Shown here piece after piece: positions 1 to 10,620 of a stretch of 64,000 nt of DNA. A program made the translations under genes and the position numbers. Under the pieces are notes generated by a model that was given only the letters and a program-made list of their open reading frames with translations, did not search any database and had not been told where the DNA came from. Location: positions 428,331 to 492,330 of the forward strand of contig CAJNDS010002325.1 of NCBI GenBank assembly GCA_905221605.1. The letters are read 5' to 3'. The stretch is from Symbiodinium natans (lineage: Eukaryota > Sar > Dinophyceae > Suessiales > Symbiodiniaceae). The stretch's first letter is position 1, and each line of letters opens with the position of its first letter.

Positions 1-782
1 GTTCACATCGGTCATTCCCCTATAAATCCTGTCGGTTCTCTTTGTAGAAATCCTACTCCTCATACGAAGGTCCCCTTACAAAAGCCTATAGTCCCCCACA
101 AACCCGATTGTTGAATGTCATGTCCCTTTGAGTCCTATCGTTTGTCATGTTAACCTACAATCCGCGATCATTCTACAGGAAGGTTCTATTTCCATGGTGA
201 CTCAGCTCCCGCGTCTTCAATCAATTTAGATGCAAACATCCAAGTATTCAAAGCGTTCCCCTATTGGCTCTGATCTTTTCGGTTACGGCTCTTCTTTTTC
301 ATTCTACACCACTTTCGAGTCAGGCATTTTTATATAGAATGTAGCGCACTGCGCTTGCGCAAGAAATAGCCACAGGCCGGGGCATAGCATGTGGCCAGAT
401 CCTGGAAACAGCAGCGACTGCGCCCCCGTATGCCCTTGATACCTGTCGACTCGTTTCCCGCCATTCCTGCGACCACCTGGGCCTGGGGGGCATCCCCAAC
501 TTGAGACTCGCTACTAGCTAGAGTGTCGCAGGATGGTGAGGTGAAACTGCCTGGCTAAGCTGGAAATGGTGCCCAAGCCCTGCCAAAAAAAGGTTGAAGG
601 CCTCTACATTCGCTGTCTGGACTCCAGCAAGGGGTCAACACCGGCAGGGTAAGAGGCTCTACAGTCTGCTGAGGAACACGTGGCCTTATTCAATCCGCAA
701 CCGCAGGATGGGGACCGAGGCAGGAACCGACAGGACTGTGGTACAGTAGAGGCCGGGTGAGCCAGGACTTTTTTTGTGCCAT
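1..782. other. unassigned sequence
   Basis: No convincing coding frame, RNA gene or repeat array is visible in this stretch. Only short chance open frames occur on either strand. Confidence 0.4.
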
Positions 783-1289
783 CCCCCCCCCCCCCCCCCC
801 CCCCCCCCTTCAACTAAGAAGGAGGAAGGGCGGGGTGGGGCCACGGGCCAAGAAAGGGACAACCAGAAAGGGTTCACTTCCGACCGCCAAGGACATCCTG
901 TCTTCTTCGATCATGGCTGCAGACAATGCAACACCGTGTGCCCCCATGGAAGAATGCGCATCTGCCAGATCTGCCTCTGCAATCACTCACGTGAACTGCC
1001 TCATGCCTGGGCAGCATTGAAAACTGAAGGCCAGGAACGCCCCCCGCTCCCTGCACTCGGAAGCAAGCAATGGGACCATGAAGACCATGGGCAGAAGAGA
1101 CCCCGCAGACCCCAGGCAGGCATCAGCCAGAAGGACCTTGTAGGGTGCGTTGCCACAGCTGAACAACAGCCCGAGCACAGGATGGCACCATCGAGCATCC
1201 CGAAAAGTCGTAAGCACCTTTTAAGATTTCGAACCTTCAACATGCCTTCGGCAAGCCTTTCAGCCCCCTCGAGTTTGAAAAGACGCTAA
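774..1289 (+). other. open frame, doubtful coding
   Basis: A 171-codon open frame that starts in the poly-C tract and ends where the AAGCTT-rich repeat begins. It has a cysteine-rich segment around 915-990 (a C-x2-C pair, then C-x2-C-x-C) that could be a zinc knuckle. Two other frames and the opposite strand are also open here, so coding is not established. I do not recognise a family. Confidence 0.18.
783..808. repeat. poly-C tract
   Basis: An uninterrupted run of 26 C. It translates as poly-proline in one frame, which inflates nearby open frames. Confidence 0.95.
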
Positions 1290-2300
1290 AAAAGAAAAAA
1301 CAAAACTTAAAAAAGCCTAAAAAGCTTAAACAAACTTAAAAAAGCTGAAAAAAGCTTAACAAGCTCAAAAAAGCTTAAAAGCTTCAAAAAGCTTTAAAAA
1401 AGCTTCTGAAAGCTTCAAAAAACTTGAAAAAAGCTTCAAAAAACTTAAACAAGCTTAAACAAAGCTTCGAAAAGCTTAAAACGCTTTAAAAAGCTTAAAA
1501 AACCTTTAAAAAAGCTTGAAAAGAGCGAAAAAAGGCTTAACAAGCTTAAAAATGCTTAAACCCGCTCAAAAAAACTTTAAAACGAAAGCTTTACAAAAGC
1601 TTAAACAAAAGCTTAAAGCAAAGCTTAAACGCAAGCTTAAACAAAACCTTAAACAAAAGCTCAAAAAAGCACAAAAAACTTAACAAAGTTTAAAACAGCT
1701 CAAAAAAGCTTCAAAAAGCTTCAAAAAGCTTCAAAAAGCTTCAGAAGAAAGCTTCAGAAAGCTTCAAAAAGCTGAAAAACGCTTAAAGACACTTAAAAGC
1801 TTAAGAACGCTTTAAAAAACTTTACAACGCAAAAAAAGCTTAAACAAGCTTTAAAATGAAAATCTTGCAAAAGCTTAAACAAGCTTTACAAAGCTTACAA
1901 AAGCTTACAAAAGCTGTAAAAAGCTTTAAAAGCTTTAAAAAGCTTAAAAAAACAAGAGCTTAAACAGCTTAAGAAAACTAACAAAAGCTAACAAAAGCTA
2001 ACAAAAGCTTTCAAAAGCTTACAAAAGCTTAAACAAAAGCTTAAAAAAGCTTAAACAAAAGCTTAAGCAAAAACTTTAAAAAGGCTTAAAAAAAGCTTTA
2101 ACAAAGCCTTTAAAAAAGCTTATTCGAAGCTTACAAAAACAGCTTAAAAACTTTAACAAGCAGCTTTAAAAACGCCTTAAACAAAGCTTAACAAAAAGCC
2201 TTAAGCAAACTTAAAAAACTTTTTTAAACAAGCTTAATAAAAACAACTTTTAAAGCTTAACGCTTAAAGCTTAAAGCCAAAAGCTTAAAGCTAAAAGCTT
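1290..2300. repeat. AAGCTT-rich degenerate tandem repeat
   Basis: About 1 kb of A-rich sequence built on irregular copies of AAAAGCTTAAAC-like units of 7-14 bp, so AAGCTT recurs dozens of times. It passes without a break into the regular heptamer arrays that follow, which suggests a common origin. Confidence 0.9.
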
Positions 2301-2440
2301 AAAGCTCAAAGCTCAAAGCTCAAAGCTCAAAGCTCAAAGCTCAAAGCTCAAAGCTCAAAGCTCAAAGCTCAAAGCTCAAAGCTCAAAGCTCAAAGCTCAA
2401 AGCTCAAAGCTCAAAGCTCAAAGCTCAAAGCTCAAAGCTC
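2301..2440. repeat. (AAAGCTC)n heptamer array
   Basis: Twenty near-perfect copies of AAAGCTC. This is the first of several successive 7-bp arrays in the same phase. Confidence 0.95.
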
Positions 2441-2555
2441 AAAGCGTAAAGCGTAAAGCGTAAAGCTCAAAGCGTAAAGCGTAAAGCGTAAAGCGTAAAG
2501 CGTAAAGCGTAAAGCGTAAAGCGTAAAGCGTAAAGCGTAAAGCGTAAAGCGTAAA
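2441..2555. repeat. (AAAGCGT)n heptamer array
   Basis: About sixteen copies of AAAGCGT with one embedded AAAGCTC unit near 2462. It continues the 7-bp phase of the preceding array. A short degenerate AAAACTT/AAGACCT stretch (2556-2649) separates it from the next. Confidence 0.93.
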
Positions 2556-2649
2556 GCTTAAAACTTAAAACTTAAAACTTAAGACCTAAACACAAAAACT
2601 TGGAACTTAAAACTTAGGACTTAGAACTTTGAACTTGGAAAATCGAACT

Positions 2650-2895
2650 TAAGACCTAAGACCTAAGACCTAAGACCTAAGACCTAAGACCTAAGACCTA
2701 AGACCTAAGACCTAAGACCTAAGACCTAAGACCTAAGACCTAAGACCTAAGACCTAAGACCTAAGACCTAAGACCTAAGACCTAAGACCTAAGACCTAAG
2801 ACCTAAGACCTAAGACCTAAGACCTAAGACCTAAGACCTAAGACCTAAGACCTAAGACCTAAGACCTAAGACCTAAGACCTAAGACCTAAGACCT
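2650..2895. repeat. (AAGACCT)n heptamer array
   Basis: About 35 near-perfect copies of AAGACCT. The unit differs from the telomeric AAACCCT by two substitutions and has the same period. Confidence 0.95.
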
Positions 2896-2952
2896 AAGGT
2901 CTAAGGTCTAAGGTCTAAGGTCTAAGGTCTAAGGTCTAAGGTCTAAGGTCTA
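2896..2952. repeat. (AAGGTCT)n heptamer array
   Basis: Eight copies of AAGGTCT following AAGACCT abruptly. It is not the reverse complement of the previous unit. Confidence 0.93.
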
Positions 2953-3650
2953 AGCCTAAGGCCTAAGACCTAAGGCCTAAGACCCAAGGCCTAAGGCCTA
3001 AGGCCTAAGGCCTAAGACCTAAGGCCTAAGGCCTAAGACCTAAGACCTAAGACCTAAGACCTAAGACCTAAGACCTAAGACCTAAGACCTAAGACCTAAG
3101 ACCTAAGACCTAAGACCTAAGACCTAAGACCTAAGACCTAAGACCTAAGACCTAAGACCGACCTAAGACCCAAGACCCAAGACCTAAGACCCAAGACCCA
3201 AGACCCAAGACCCAAGACCCAAGACCCAAGACCCAAGACCCAAGACCCAAGACCCAAGACCCAAGACTCAAGACCCAAGACCCAAGTCCTAAGAGCCAAG
3301 ACCCAAGACCCAAGACCCAAGACCTGAGACCCAAGACCCAAGACCTAAGACCCAAGACCCAAGACCTAAGACCCAAGACGCAAGACCTAAGACCTAAGAC
3401 CCAAGACCCAAGACTCAAGACTAAAGACCTAAGACCCAAGACCTAAGACCTAAGTCCCAAGACCTTAGACCTAAGACCTAAGACCCAAGACCTAAGACCC
3501 AAGACCCAAGACCCAAGACCCAAGACCTAAGACCTAAGACCCAAGACCTAAGACCCAAGACCCAAGACTCAAGACTCAAGACTCAAGACTCAAGACTCAA
3601 GACTCAAGACTTAAGACTTAAGACTTAAGACTTAAGACTTAAGACCTAGA
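2953..3650. repeat. mixed AAGRYCY heptamer arrays
   Basis: Blocks of AAGGCCT, AAGACCT (about 3030-3160), AAGACCC (about 3160-3560), AAGACTC (about 3564-3607) and AAGACTT (about 3608-3642), all in a 7-bp period. Long minus-strand open frames here (3138-3439) are repeat artefacts. Confidence 0.93.
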
Positions 3651-4440
3651 ACTTAAAACTTTGCAGCCGAGAGCATTCACACTTGAAGCGCAGGTTCTCG
3701 CACTGGTGGCTCAGCTCGGCACTCAGTCGTTTGCAGCGTATTGCTGTAGGCGTGCAGTGCAGACAATGGAGACACGAATGCTCAGGGTTCAGATTTCCGG
3801 TTCTAGGTTCAGGCCCGGGTCGGCTGCGGGATGTGTAGTGCCAACATTTTGGGGATTCTGGGCAACATCGAGGCGACGTCACTCATGAAAGACCTGGATG
3901 GCAGCCTGTCTCGATATAGAGTTGAGGTTGTGTAGGGTAAAGTCCCCAGAGGTCTCATATGTAGGATGCATGGTAAGGCAGTTGTGCACCTACTGCTTTT
4001 GTCTCGGGACAACCTCGTGTTTGCAGGGCTAGGGCGATGCCCATAATTCGCTTGCACAATCAGCGGCTCACTGTGCTCGAATCTTCCTGATTTTCCAGTT
4101 CCGGCATGGTGGCCAAGCAGTTACTTAGACGATTCATGTCGGATCGTGAGCTTCCGAGAACGACACCCCCATCTTGCGTCCTCTTGCAGTAGCTTTCGGG
4201 CTGAGAATCTGAGTGCGCAGCATGATTTCGGTAACTGGTGAACTAACCAACCAAGGTGGCACGGTAGCAGTTTCAAATCGCATGTGCTTGAGCTCTGGTC
4301 CTTCGATCTGCGGACAAGGATGTCAGAAGAGCACGCACCTGTGGGGGCATATTGCATATTCACGAATTTTCTGAATTGTAAGCCGAGCATCTGGTGAGGC
4401 GGCGAAGGCTCCCCAAGGTCTTGCAGCGCCAAAAACGCCT
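3651..4440. other. unique spacer, possible minus-strand exon
   Basis: Unique sequence between the heptamer block and the first true telomeric array. The minus strand is open from 4432 to 4121 (103 codons), starting right beside the telomeric array. No family is recognised, so I treat it only as a possible exon. Confidence 0.25.
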
Positions 4441-4515
4441 TTGATTCAGGGGTTTAGGGTTTAGAACTTAGGGTTTAGGGTTTGGGGTTTAGGGTGTAGG
4501 GTTTAGGGTTTAGGG
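4441..4515. repeat. internal telomeric array (TTTAGGG)
   Basis: About ten TTTAGGG units with variants (TTTGGGG, TGTAGGG). A 15-bp inverted repeat with one mismatch flanks it at 4394-4408 and 4518-4532. Confidence 0.95.
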
Positions 4516-4894
4516 GACCTTCACCGCCTCACAAGGGCGACTTTGCCTCGGATCGTTCTTTGTATTTATCAAGCATGTCCGTTTTTTGAGTTCTTGCAGA
4601 GAGCTTCTGAGCTGTTCTGCGTTCAGGGCCGATGGGATTGTAAGCCTGCGTCACGCATGAAGCAGTCGTTTTTGAGTTGAGTTTGAGCTAGGTCGCTGCC
4701 ACCCGCGGTGCGAAACGACAGTCAGGAACCCGCAGCACGCGTGATAAGCCCCATTCACGAGCCCTTGCGTCTCCGGGAGTGACTACTTGACGAAATCAAG
4801 GAGTTCCCCCCCCATACCTTTCTCACCTGTTCCGCTTGGAGCAAAACTGGAGACCGAGACACACTTGTTGCTGTGTGGCCCTGGGCTGAGGCAA
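4516..4894. other. unassigned unique sequence
   Basis: Unique sequence between two telomeric arrays. I see no supportable gene. Confidence 0.35.
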
Positions 4895-5636
4895 CCCTAA
4901 ACCCTAAACCCTAAACCCTAAACCCTAAACCCTAAACCCTAAACCCTAAACCCTAAACCCTAAACCCTAAACCCTAAACCCTAAACCCTAAACCCTAAAC
5001 CCAAAACCCTAAACCCTAAACCCTAACCCCTAAACCTAAACCCTAAACCCTAAACCCTAAACCCTAAACCCTAAACCCTAAACCCACCCTAACGCCCTAA
5101 ACCCCCCTAACACCCTGAACCACCAACCCTAAACCTAAAACCCTAAACCTAAACCCTAAACCCTAAACCCTAAACCCTAAAACCCTAACCCCTAAACCCC
5201 TAACCCCTACCCCAACCAACTAAACACCTAACCCCCACCCCTAACCCCTAAACCCCTAGCCCCTAAACCCTAACGAAACCCCTAACCCCTAACCCCGAAC
5301 CCCGAACCCCGACCCCTAACCCCTAAACCCCTAAACCCTAAACCTAAACCCCTAAACCCTAAACCCCAACCCCTAAAAAACCCCTAAACCCCTAAACCCC
5401 AACCCCAAAACCCCTAAACCCCTAAACCCCTAAACCCCTAAACCCCTAAACCCCAAAACCCCCCTAAACCCCTAAACCCCTAAACCCCTAACCCTAAACC
5501 CCTAAACCCCTAAACCCCTAAACCCCTAAACCCCTAAACCCCTAAACCCCTAAACCCCTAAACCCCTAAAACCCTAAAACCCTAAAACCCTAAAACCCTA
5601 AACCCCTAAAACCCTAAAACCCTAAACCCTGAACCC
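4895..5636. repeat. long degenerate telomeric array (CCCTAAA)
   Basis: 740 bp of CCCTAAA units. The left third is nearly perfect; the right part drifts to 8-bp CCCCTAAA and AACCCCT forms. This is the longest telomere-type array in the window. It is internal, with unique sequence on both sides, so it is not a chromosome end. Confidence 0.96.
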
Positions 5637-6202
5637 TGTTGTTCCTATGCAAACTTTTATTTTGGCTGGGGGCAGTTCGCTGGTTTGCTACTAAGCTCCC
5701 TCGTGAGCAAGGTCAAAACCCAAAGCCCGGAAATCCGCACATCCACGCGAGAAGCTCAAGAAACCAAAGAAACCCAACGAATTCAAGAAACCCGAAAAAT
5801 GTAAGAAACTCTGGAAGCGCAAGAAAATCAAGAAACACCCAAGAAACCCAACAAACCCAGGAAACCCAACAACCCAAACAGCCCGTAAGACTCTAAGCCC
5901 AAGTCTGAGGCGGAGGGGCAGACGGCTCTGCTTGGAGCTGCCAAGAGTGGTTGCTCTTACCAGGCAGGATTTTGCAGTGGTTTACATAGAATTGAAAGAT
6001 GTCTTAAAGTCTTTCCATCGTCTAGTTTTCGGAATACTGTACGAAGCAAAGTGCAGCAGTAGGATCAGTGAACATAGGCTGACAATTCTGATCAAGACAT
6101 CAGCCCACGTTTTTTCACGATCACCACCTTCGACGGCGTAGATATCAATGTGCCAGTACACGATGTCCGCACAAGTGCATCACAGGACAAGGAAAGGCAC
6201 GC
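5637..6202. other. unique spacer with AAGAAACCC repeats
   Basis: About 5755-5880 holds irregular copies of AAGAAACCC-like units, which translate as Asn/Gln-rich open frames. The remainder shows no supportable gene. Confidence 0.4.
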
Positions 6203-7260
6203 TAGTCGTAGTAGTAGTGGTAGCCGTAGTCGTGGTAGTAGTGGTAGTGGCAGTGGTAGTAGTGGCAGTGGTCGTAGTGGCAGTGGTCGTAGTGGTAGTG
6301 GAGTGGTAGTGGTGTGGTGGTAGTGGTGGTAGTGGTGGTAGTGGTGGTAGTGGTGGTAGTGGTGGTAGTGGTGGTAGTGGTGGTAGTGGTGGTAGTGGTG
6401 GTAGTGGTGGTAGTGGTGGTAGTGGTGGTAGTGGTGGTAGTGGTGGTAGTGGTGGTAGTGGTGGTAGTGGTGGTAGTGGTGGTAGTGGTGGTAGTGGTGG
6501 TCGTGGTGGTCGTGGTGGTCGTGGTGGTAGTGGTGGTCGTGGTGGTAGCGGTGGTAGCGGTGGTCGTGGTGGTCGTGGTGGTAGTGGTGGTAGTGGTGGT
6601 AGTGGTGGTAGTGGTGGTAGTGGTGGTAGTGGTGGTAGTGGTGGTAGTGGTGGTAGTGGTGGTAGTGATGGTAGTGGTGGTAGTGGTGGTAGTGGTGGTA
6701 GTGGTGGTAGTGGTGGTAGTGGTGGTAGTGGTGGTAGTGGTGGTAGGGGTGGTAGTGGTGGTAGTGGTGGGTAGTGGTGGTAGTGGTGGTAGTGGTGGTA
6801 GTGGTGGTAGTGGTGGTAGTGGTGGTAGTGGTGGTAGTGGTGGTAGTGGTGGTAGTGGTGGTAGTGGTAGTGGTGGTAGTGGTGGTAGTGGTGGTAGTGG
6901 GGTAGTGTGGTGTGGTGGTAGTGGTGGTAGTGGTGTAGTGGTTGTATGTGGTGGTAGTGGTGGTAGTGGTGGTAGTGGTGGTAGTGGTGGTAGTGGTGGT
7001 GGTAGTGGTGGTAGTGGTGGTGGTGGTAGTGGTGGTAGTGGTGGTAGTGGTGGTAGTGGTGGTAGTGGTGGTAGTGGTGGTAGTGGTGGTAGGGTCGTGG
7101 TGGTAGTGGTGGTAGTGTGGTAGTGGTGGTAGTGGTGGGTAGTGGTGGTATGGTGGGTAGTGGTGGTAGTGGTGTGTCGTGGTTAGTGTGGGGGGTGGTG
7201 GTAGTGGTGGTAGGTGGTGGTATGGTGGTAGTGGGCTGTTGGTGGTAGTGTGAGGGTAGT
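6203..7260. repeat. (GGTAGT)n microsatellite
   Basis: Over 1 kb of GTGGTA-type hexamer/trinucleotide repeat with few interruptions. Open in several frames on both strands (poly-Val, poly-Gly-Ser, poly-Thr), none believable as protein. Confidence 0.97.
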
Positions 7261-7443
7261 CAGGCGGTGGCGAAGCGAAGTAGAAGTAAAGTAGAAAGAA
7301 GAAGTATAGTAGTATAGTAGTAGTAGAAGTAGTAATAGTAGTAGTAGTAGTAGTATGGTAGTAGTAGTATGGTGGTAGTAGTAGTATGGTGGTAGTAGTA
7401 GTAGTAGTAGTGGTAGTAGTAGTAGTAGTAGTAGTAATAGTTT

Positions 7444-7538
<95 letters not shown>

Positions 7539-7561
7539 TATAGCAGGAGTAGTAGTAGCAG

Positions 7562-7654
<93 letters not shown>

Positions 7655-7735
7655 AAGTAGAAGAAGTAGAAGAAGTAGAATTAGTAGAAGTAGTAGAAGA
7701 AGTAGAAGAAGAAGTAGTAGTAGTAGAAGTACTCG
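7261..7735. repeat. (AGT)n microsatellite
   Basis: About 475 bp of AGT/GTA trinucleotides, with AGA variants at the right end. Confidence 0.97.
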
Positions 7736-7744
7736 TCGTCGTCG

Positions 7745-7880
7745 TCGTTTGTGGTTGTGGTTGTGGTTGTGGTTGTGGTTGTGGTTGTGGTTGTGGTTGT
7801 GGTTGTGGTTGTGGTTGTGGTTGTGGTTGTGGTTGTGGTTGTGGTTGTGGTTGTGGTTGTGGTTGTGGTTGTGGTTGTCG
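7745..7880. repeat. (GTGGTT)n microsatellite
   Basis: About 22 near-perfect copies of GTGGTT with CGT triplets at both edges. Confidence 0.97.
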
Positions 7881-7965
7881 TTGTCGTAGTCGTAGTAGTA
7901 GTTGTTGTTGCCTAGTAGCAGTAGTAGAAGTAGTCGAAGTAGAACAAGCAGTAGATGTAGAAGTC

Positions 7966-7973
7966 GTAGAAGT

Positions 7974-8051
<78 letters not shown>

Positions 8052-8063
8052 TGTTGTTGTTGC

Positions 8064-8121
<58 letters not shown>

Positions 8122-8188
8122 GCTGCTGCTGCTGCTGTTGTTGTTGTTGTTGTAGCAGCAGCAGCAGCAGCAGGAGGAGTAGGAGTAG

Positions 8189-8239
<51 letters not shown>

Positions 8240-8240
8240 G
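7966..8240. repeat. compound (AGC)n-(TTG)n-(AGC)n-(AGT)n microsatellite
   Basis: AGC from about 7970 to 8050, then TTG to about 8150 with GCT islands, then a short AGC and an AGT run. AGC and GCT tracts on the same strand are complementary and could pair. Confidence 0.95.
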
Positions 8241-8411
8241 AGGAAGAGTCGACGCCGTCGTCCTACCAACTACCCGCACAACACGACAACGTGAAACATG
8301 TTGCTCTTTGCGCGTTGCTTGTGGTCGTCGTCGGCGCAGCAGTAGCACAGCCCGTGGAAGGTCTTCACCTTGCTACTGGAAGCTCGAGCTTGCCTGGCTC
8401 TCAGACGGCTG

Positions 8412-8632
8412 ACTGAGAGGGAAAGGGAGACAGGAAAGTCGAAAGGAGAGAAGAAAGGAGAGAAGAAAGGAGAGAAGAAAGGAGATAAGAAAGAAGAAAA
8501 GAAAAACGAAAAAAAAGAAGAGAAGCAAGGAGAGAAGCAAGGAGAGAAGCAATGAGAGAAAAAGGAGAGAAAAAACAGGAGAGATAAAAGGAGAGAAGAA
8601 AGGAGAGAAAGAGAAAACGCGAAAGCGAGAAA
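8412..8632. repeat. polypurine repeat, GGAGAAGAAA type
   Basis: An almost pure G/A strand of 9-10 bp GGAGAAGAAA units. The minus-strand open frame that runs through it is Ser/Leu/Phe-rich repeat translation. Confidence 0.93.
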
Positions 8633-8754
8633 GCACGCCTGCAACAAGCAACACATTTTCCGGGAGACCATGCCTGGCCATCCAACACATCCACAGTGGA
8701 TTACGCAAAACTGGGAGGAGCGCGAAGCCGTACTTACAGAGCCAGTGAAGGGGC

Positions 8755-9330
8755 AGGATAAGTGGGGGCAGAAGGGGGAATTGGGGGAGAAGGAAGGAGA
8801 AAGGGGGAGAAGGAAGGAAAAGGAAGGAGAAGGAAGGAGAAGGAAGGAGAAGGAAGGAGAAGGAAGGAGAAGGAAGGAGAAGGAAGGAGAAGGAGGGAGA
8901 AGGAAGGAGAAGGAAGGAGAAGGAAGGAGAAGGAAGGAAGAAGGAAGGAAGACGGAAGGAAGAAGGAAGGAAGAAGGAAGGAAGAAGGAAGGAAGAAGGA
9001 AGGAAGAAGGAAGGAAGAAGGAAGGAAGAAGGAAGGAAGAAGGAAGGAAGAAGGAAGAAGGAAGGTAGAAGGAACGTAGAAGGAAGGTAGAAGGAAGGTA
9101 GAAGGAAGGCAGAAGGAAGGTAGAAGGAAGGTAGAAGGAAGGTAGAAGGAAGGTAGAAGGAAGGTAGAAGGAAGGTAGAAGGACGGTAGGTAGAAGGAAG
9201 CTAGAAGGAAGGTAGCAGGAAGGTAGGTTGAAGGAAGCTAGAAGGAAGGTAGCAGGAAGGTAGCAGGAAGGTAGAAGGAAGGAAGAAGGCAGGAAGAAAC
9301 AAAGACAAAGAAAGCAATAAATACCGAAAA

Positions 9331-9361
<31 letters not shown>

Positions 9362-9362
9362 G
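8755..9362. repeat. polypurine repeat, GGAGAAGGAA type, with (GA)n
   Basis: About 540 bp of G/A sequence built on GAAGGAAG and GGTAGAAGGAA units, ending after a gap in an 11-fold GA dinucleotide (9341-9362). Mirror-repeat polypurine tracts like this can form triplex DNA. Confidence 0.93.
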
Positions 9363-9865
9363 CACCTGGCCTCAACCTGTTCTTGGAGCAGCCCCGAACA
9401 CGGGGGCGGGCGATGGCCCCCATGCCCCCAGAAAGAAAGAAAGAGAAGGCGAGGGAGGGCGTGGGGGCGATGGAGCACTGTGCCATATCATCCCGGAGGC
9501 CCCGACCAATCCGACCGCAGTGGGCAGACCGCGTTGCAGCTTCTGCAGAAGACGATCTCGTTGGGAAGCTCTGTGGACGAGGCGCTGTGTTGAAAGCCCC
9601 GTGCCACGTGAGCTGCCTGTGGGCTAGTGATAAAGTTTGCTGGGATGCTGGATGCAGGGGAAGGGGAACACTCCCCAACTAAAAAATGATTGGCGATTCC
9701 GACACCCAGGTTCAAAAACCGTATTATGTGTTGGGCCCCAATGGGCCGCATGGCTCTTTCTTAAACCCCAAGGGCCACCCCAGGAAAGCACAACGCACAG
9801 CTGGTTTGTTCATGTTTTTGCTTTTCCCAGGCGAGTAGCCTGACATGGCGTGTTGAGATGCCCGA
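9363..9865. other. unique sequence, no clear gene
   Basis: Open frames overlap on both strands (for example 9383-9682 plus) with no recognised domain. Confidence 0.3.
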
Positions 9866-10005
9866 ATAGGGTTTAGGGTTTAGGGTTTAGGGTTTAGGGT
9901 TTTAGGGTTTTAGGGGTTTAGGGGTTTAGGGGTTTAGGGTTTTAGGGGTTTAGGGGTTTAGGGGTTTAGGGGTTTAGGGTTTAGGGTTTAGGGTTTAAGG
10001 TGTAT
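9866..10005. repeat. internal telomeric array (TTTAGGG/TTTAGGGG)
   Basis: About eighteen units mixing 7-bp TTTAGGG with 8-bp TTTAGGGG. Confidence 0.96.
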
Positions 10006-10017
10006 AGAAGGGAAGCT

Positions 10018-10086
10018 CGAGACAGAGATGAAAGAAAGATAGATCGATGGATAGATCGATTGATAGGTAGATAGGTAGACATCAGA
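10018..10086. repeat. GATA-type short repeat
   Basis: Irregular GATA/GATC/GTAG tetranucleotides just upstream of the 10.1 kb gene. Confidence 0.75.
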
Positions 10087-10098
10087 GAGTTTCACAAC

Positions 10099-10620
10099 AT
10101 GCGAAGCGCCGCCATGACCCTTCGTGCTTTAAGCTGCGCGCCGCCACGAGAGTCCGCCTTCCTGGCGCTCCTGCACGCAGTTTCCATCACACTCTGCAGC
10201 GCCGACGGCACCACGACGACATTGGGCCAAGGAGAGGCTGTAGTTGTAGAGGGGGCCGGGGGCGCCCATCTCAATGGCCTCTACAAGTTGAGCACGCCTC
10301 ATCCTTCACACACCTGGGTAGATGCCAGCCAGAACTACTATGTGCTCCAGGGCGCAACCTCTGGCACCCAAACAGGCCTCATCGACCTGTACTACAATCA
10401 GGACTTTGGTGGCTGGAGGATTGCTGCAGATGGTCACGAGAATTACAATGCGGACTGCCTTTTCTGCACCTGGTCCGTCATGTGGGCTGGGATAGACCCT
10501 GCCCCTTCTGTCTCCGCATTCGGCAGCGATCACAGCACCACCGAAGCCATGGCCTCCATGTCTTCGGGGTCCGGAGCCTCACTCAGCATGTTCCTCGCCT
10601 CTCTTCTTTGGCTCGCCTAA
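10099..10620 (+). CDS. small secreted or GPI-anchored protein, unknown function
   Basis: A complete 173-codon open frame. The N-terminus has a hydrophobic signal-like stretch (about residues 17-33, FLALLHAVSITLCSA) after a short basic leader; Met6 is an alternative start. The body (about 45-125) holds a compact Trp/Tyr/Gly-rich segment with motifs such as NGLYKL, YYVLQG and GGWRIA, like the short sugar- or ligand-binding-looking modules common in dinoflagellate surface proteins. The C-terminus is a Ser/Gly-rich spacer followed by a hydrophobic tail (SLSMFLASLLWLA), the pattern of a GPI-attachment signal. No named family is recognised. The frame is uninterrupted, GC-rich at third positions, and isolated between telomeric arrays. 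Coding is likely; the surface role is inference. Confidence 0.65.
   Translation: MRSAAMTLRALSCAPPRESAFLALLHAVSITLCSADGTTTTLGQGEAVVVEGAGGAHLNGLYKLSTPHPSHTWVDASQNYYVLQGATSGTQTGLIDLYYNQDFGGWRIAADGHENYNADCLFCTWSVMWAGIDPAPSVSAFGSDHSTTEAMASMSSGSGASLSMFLASLLWLA

Noticed and set aside
3138-3439. Minus-strand frames of GLGSWVL repeats
   Set aside because: Direct translation of the 7-bp satellite; the period gives a 7-residue repeat with no stop.
1290-3650. CRISPR array
   Set aside because: Repeats are contiguous short tandem units with no spacers, in a eukaryotic setting.
4895-5636. Chromosome end
   Set aside because: Although telomeric in sequence, the array is flanked by unique DNA on both sides and many other arrays in both orientations occur in the window.
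6092-8269. A 725-codon minus-strand open frame and matching plus-strand frames
   Set aside because: They are homopolymer and dipeptide translations of trinucleotide repeats, open simply because the period is 3 or 6.
8270-9478. A 402-codon minus-strand Ser/Leu/Phe/Pro-rich frame
   Set aside because: Almost entirely the complement of the polypurine tract; no unique protein-like segment of note.
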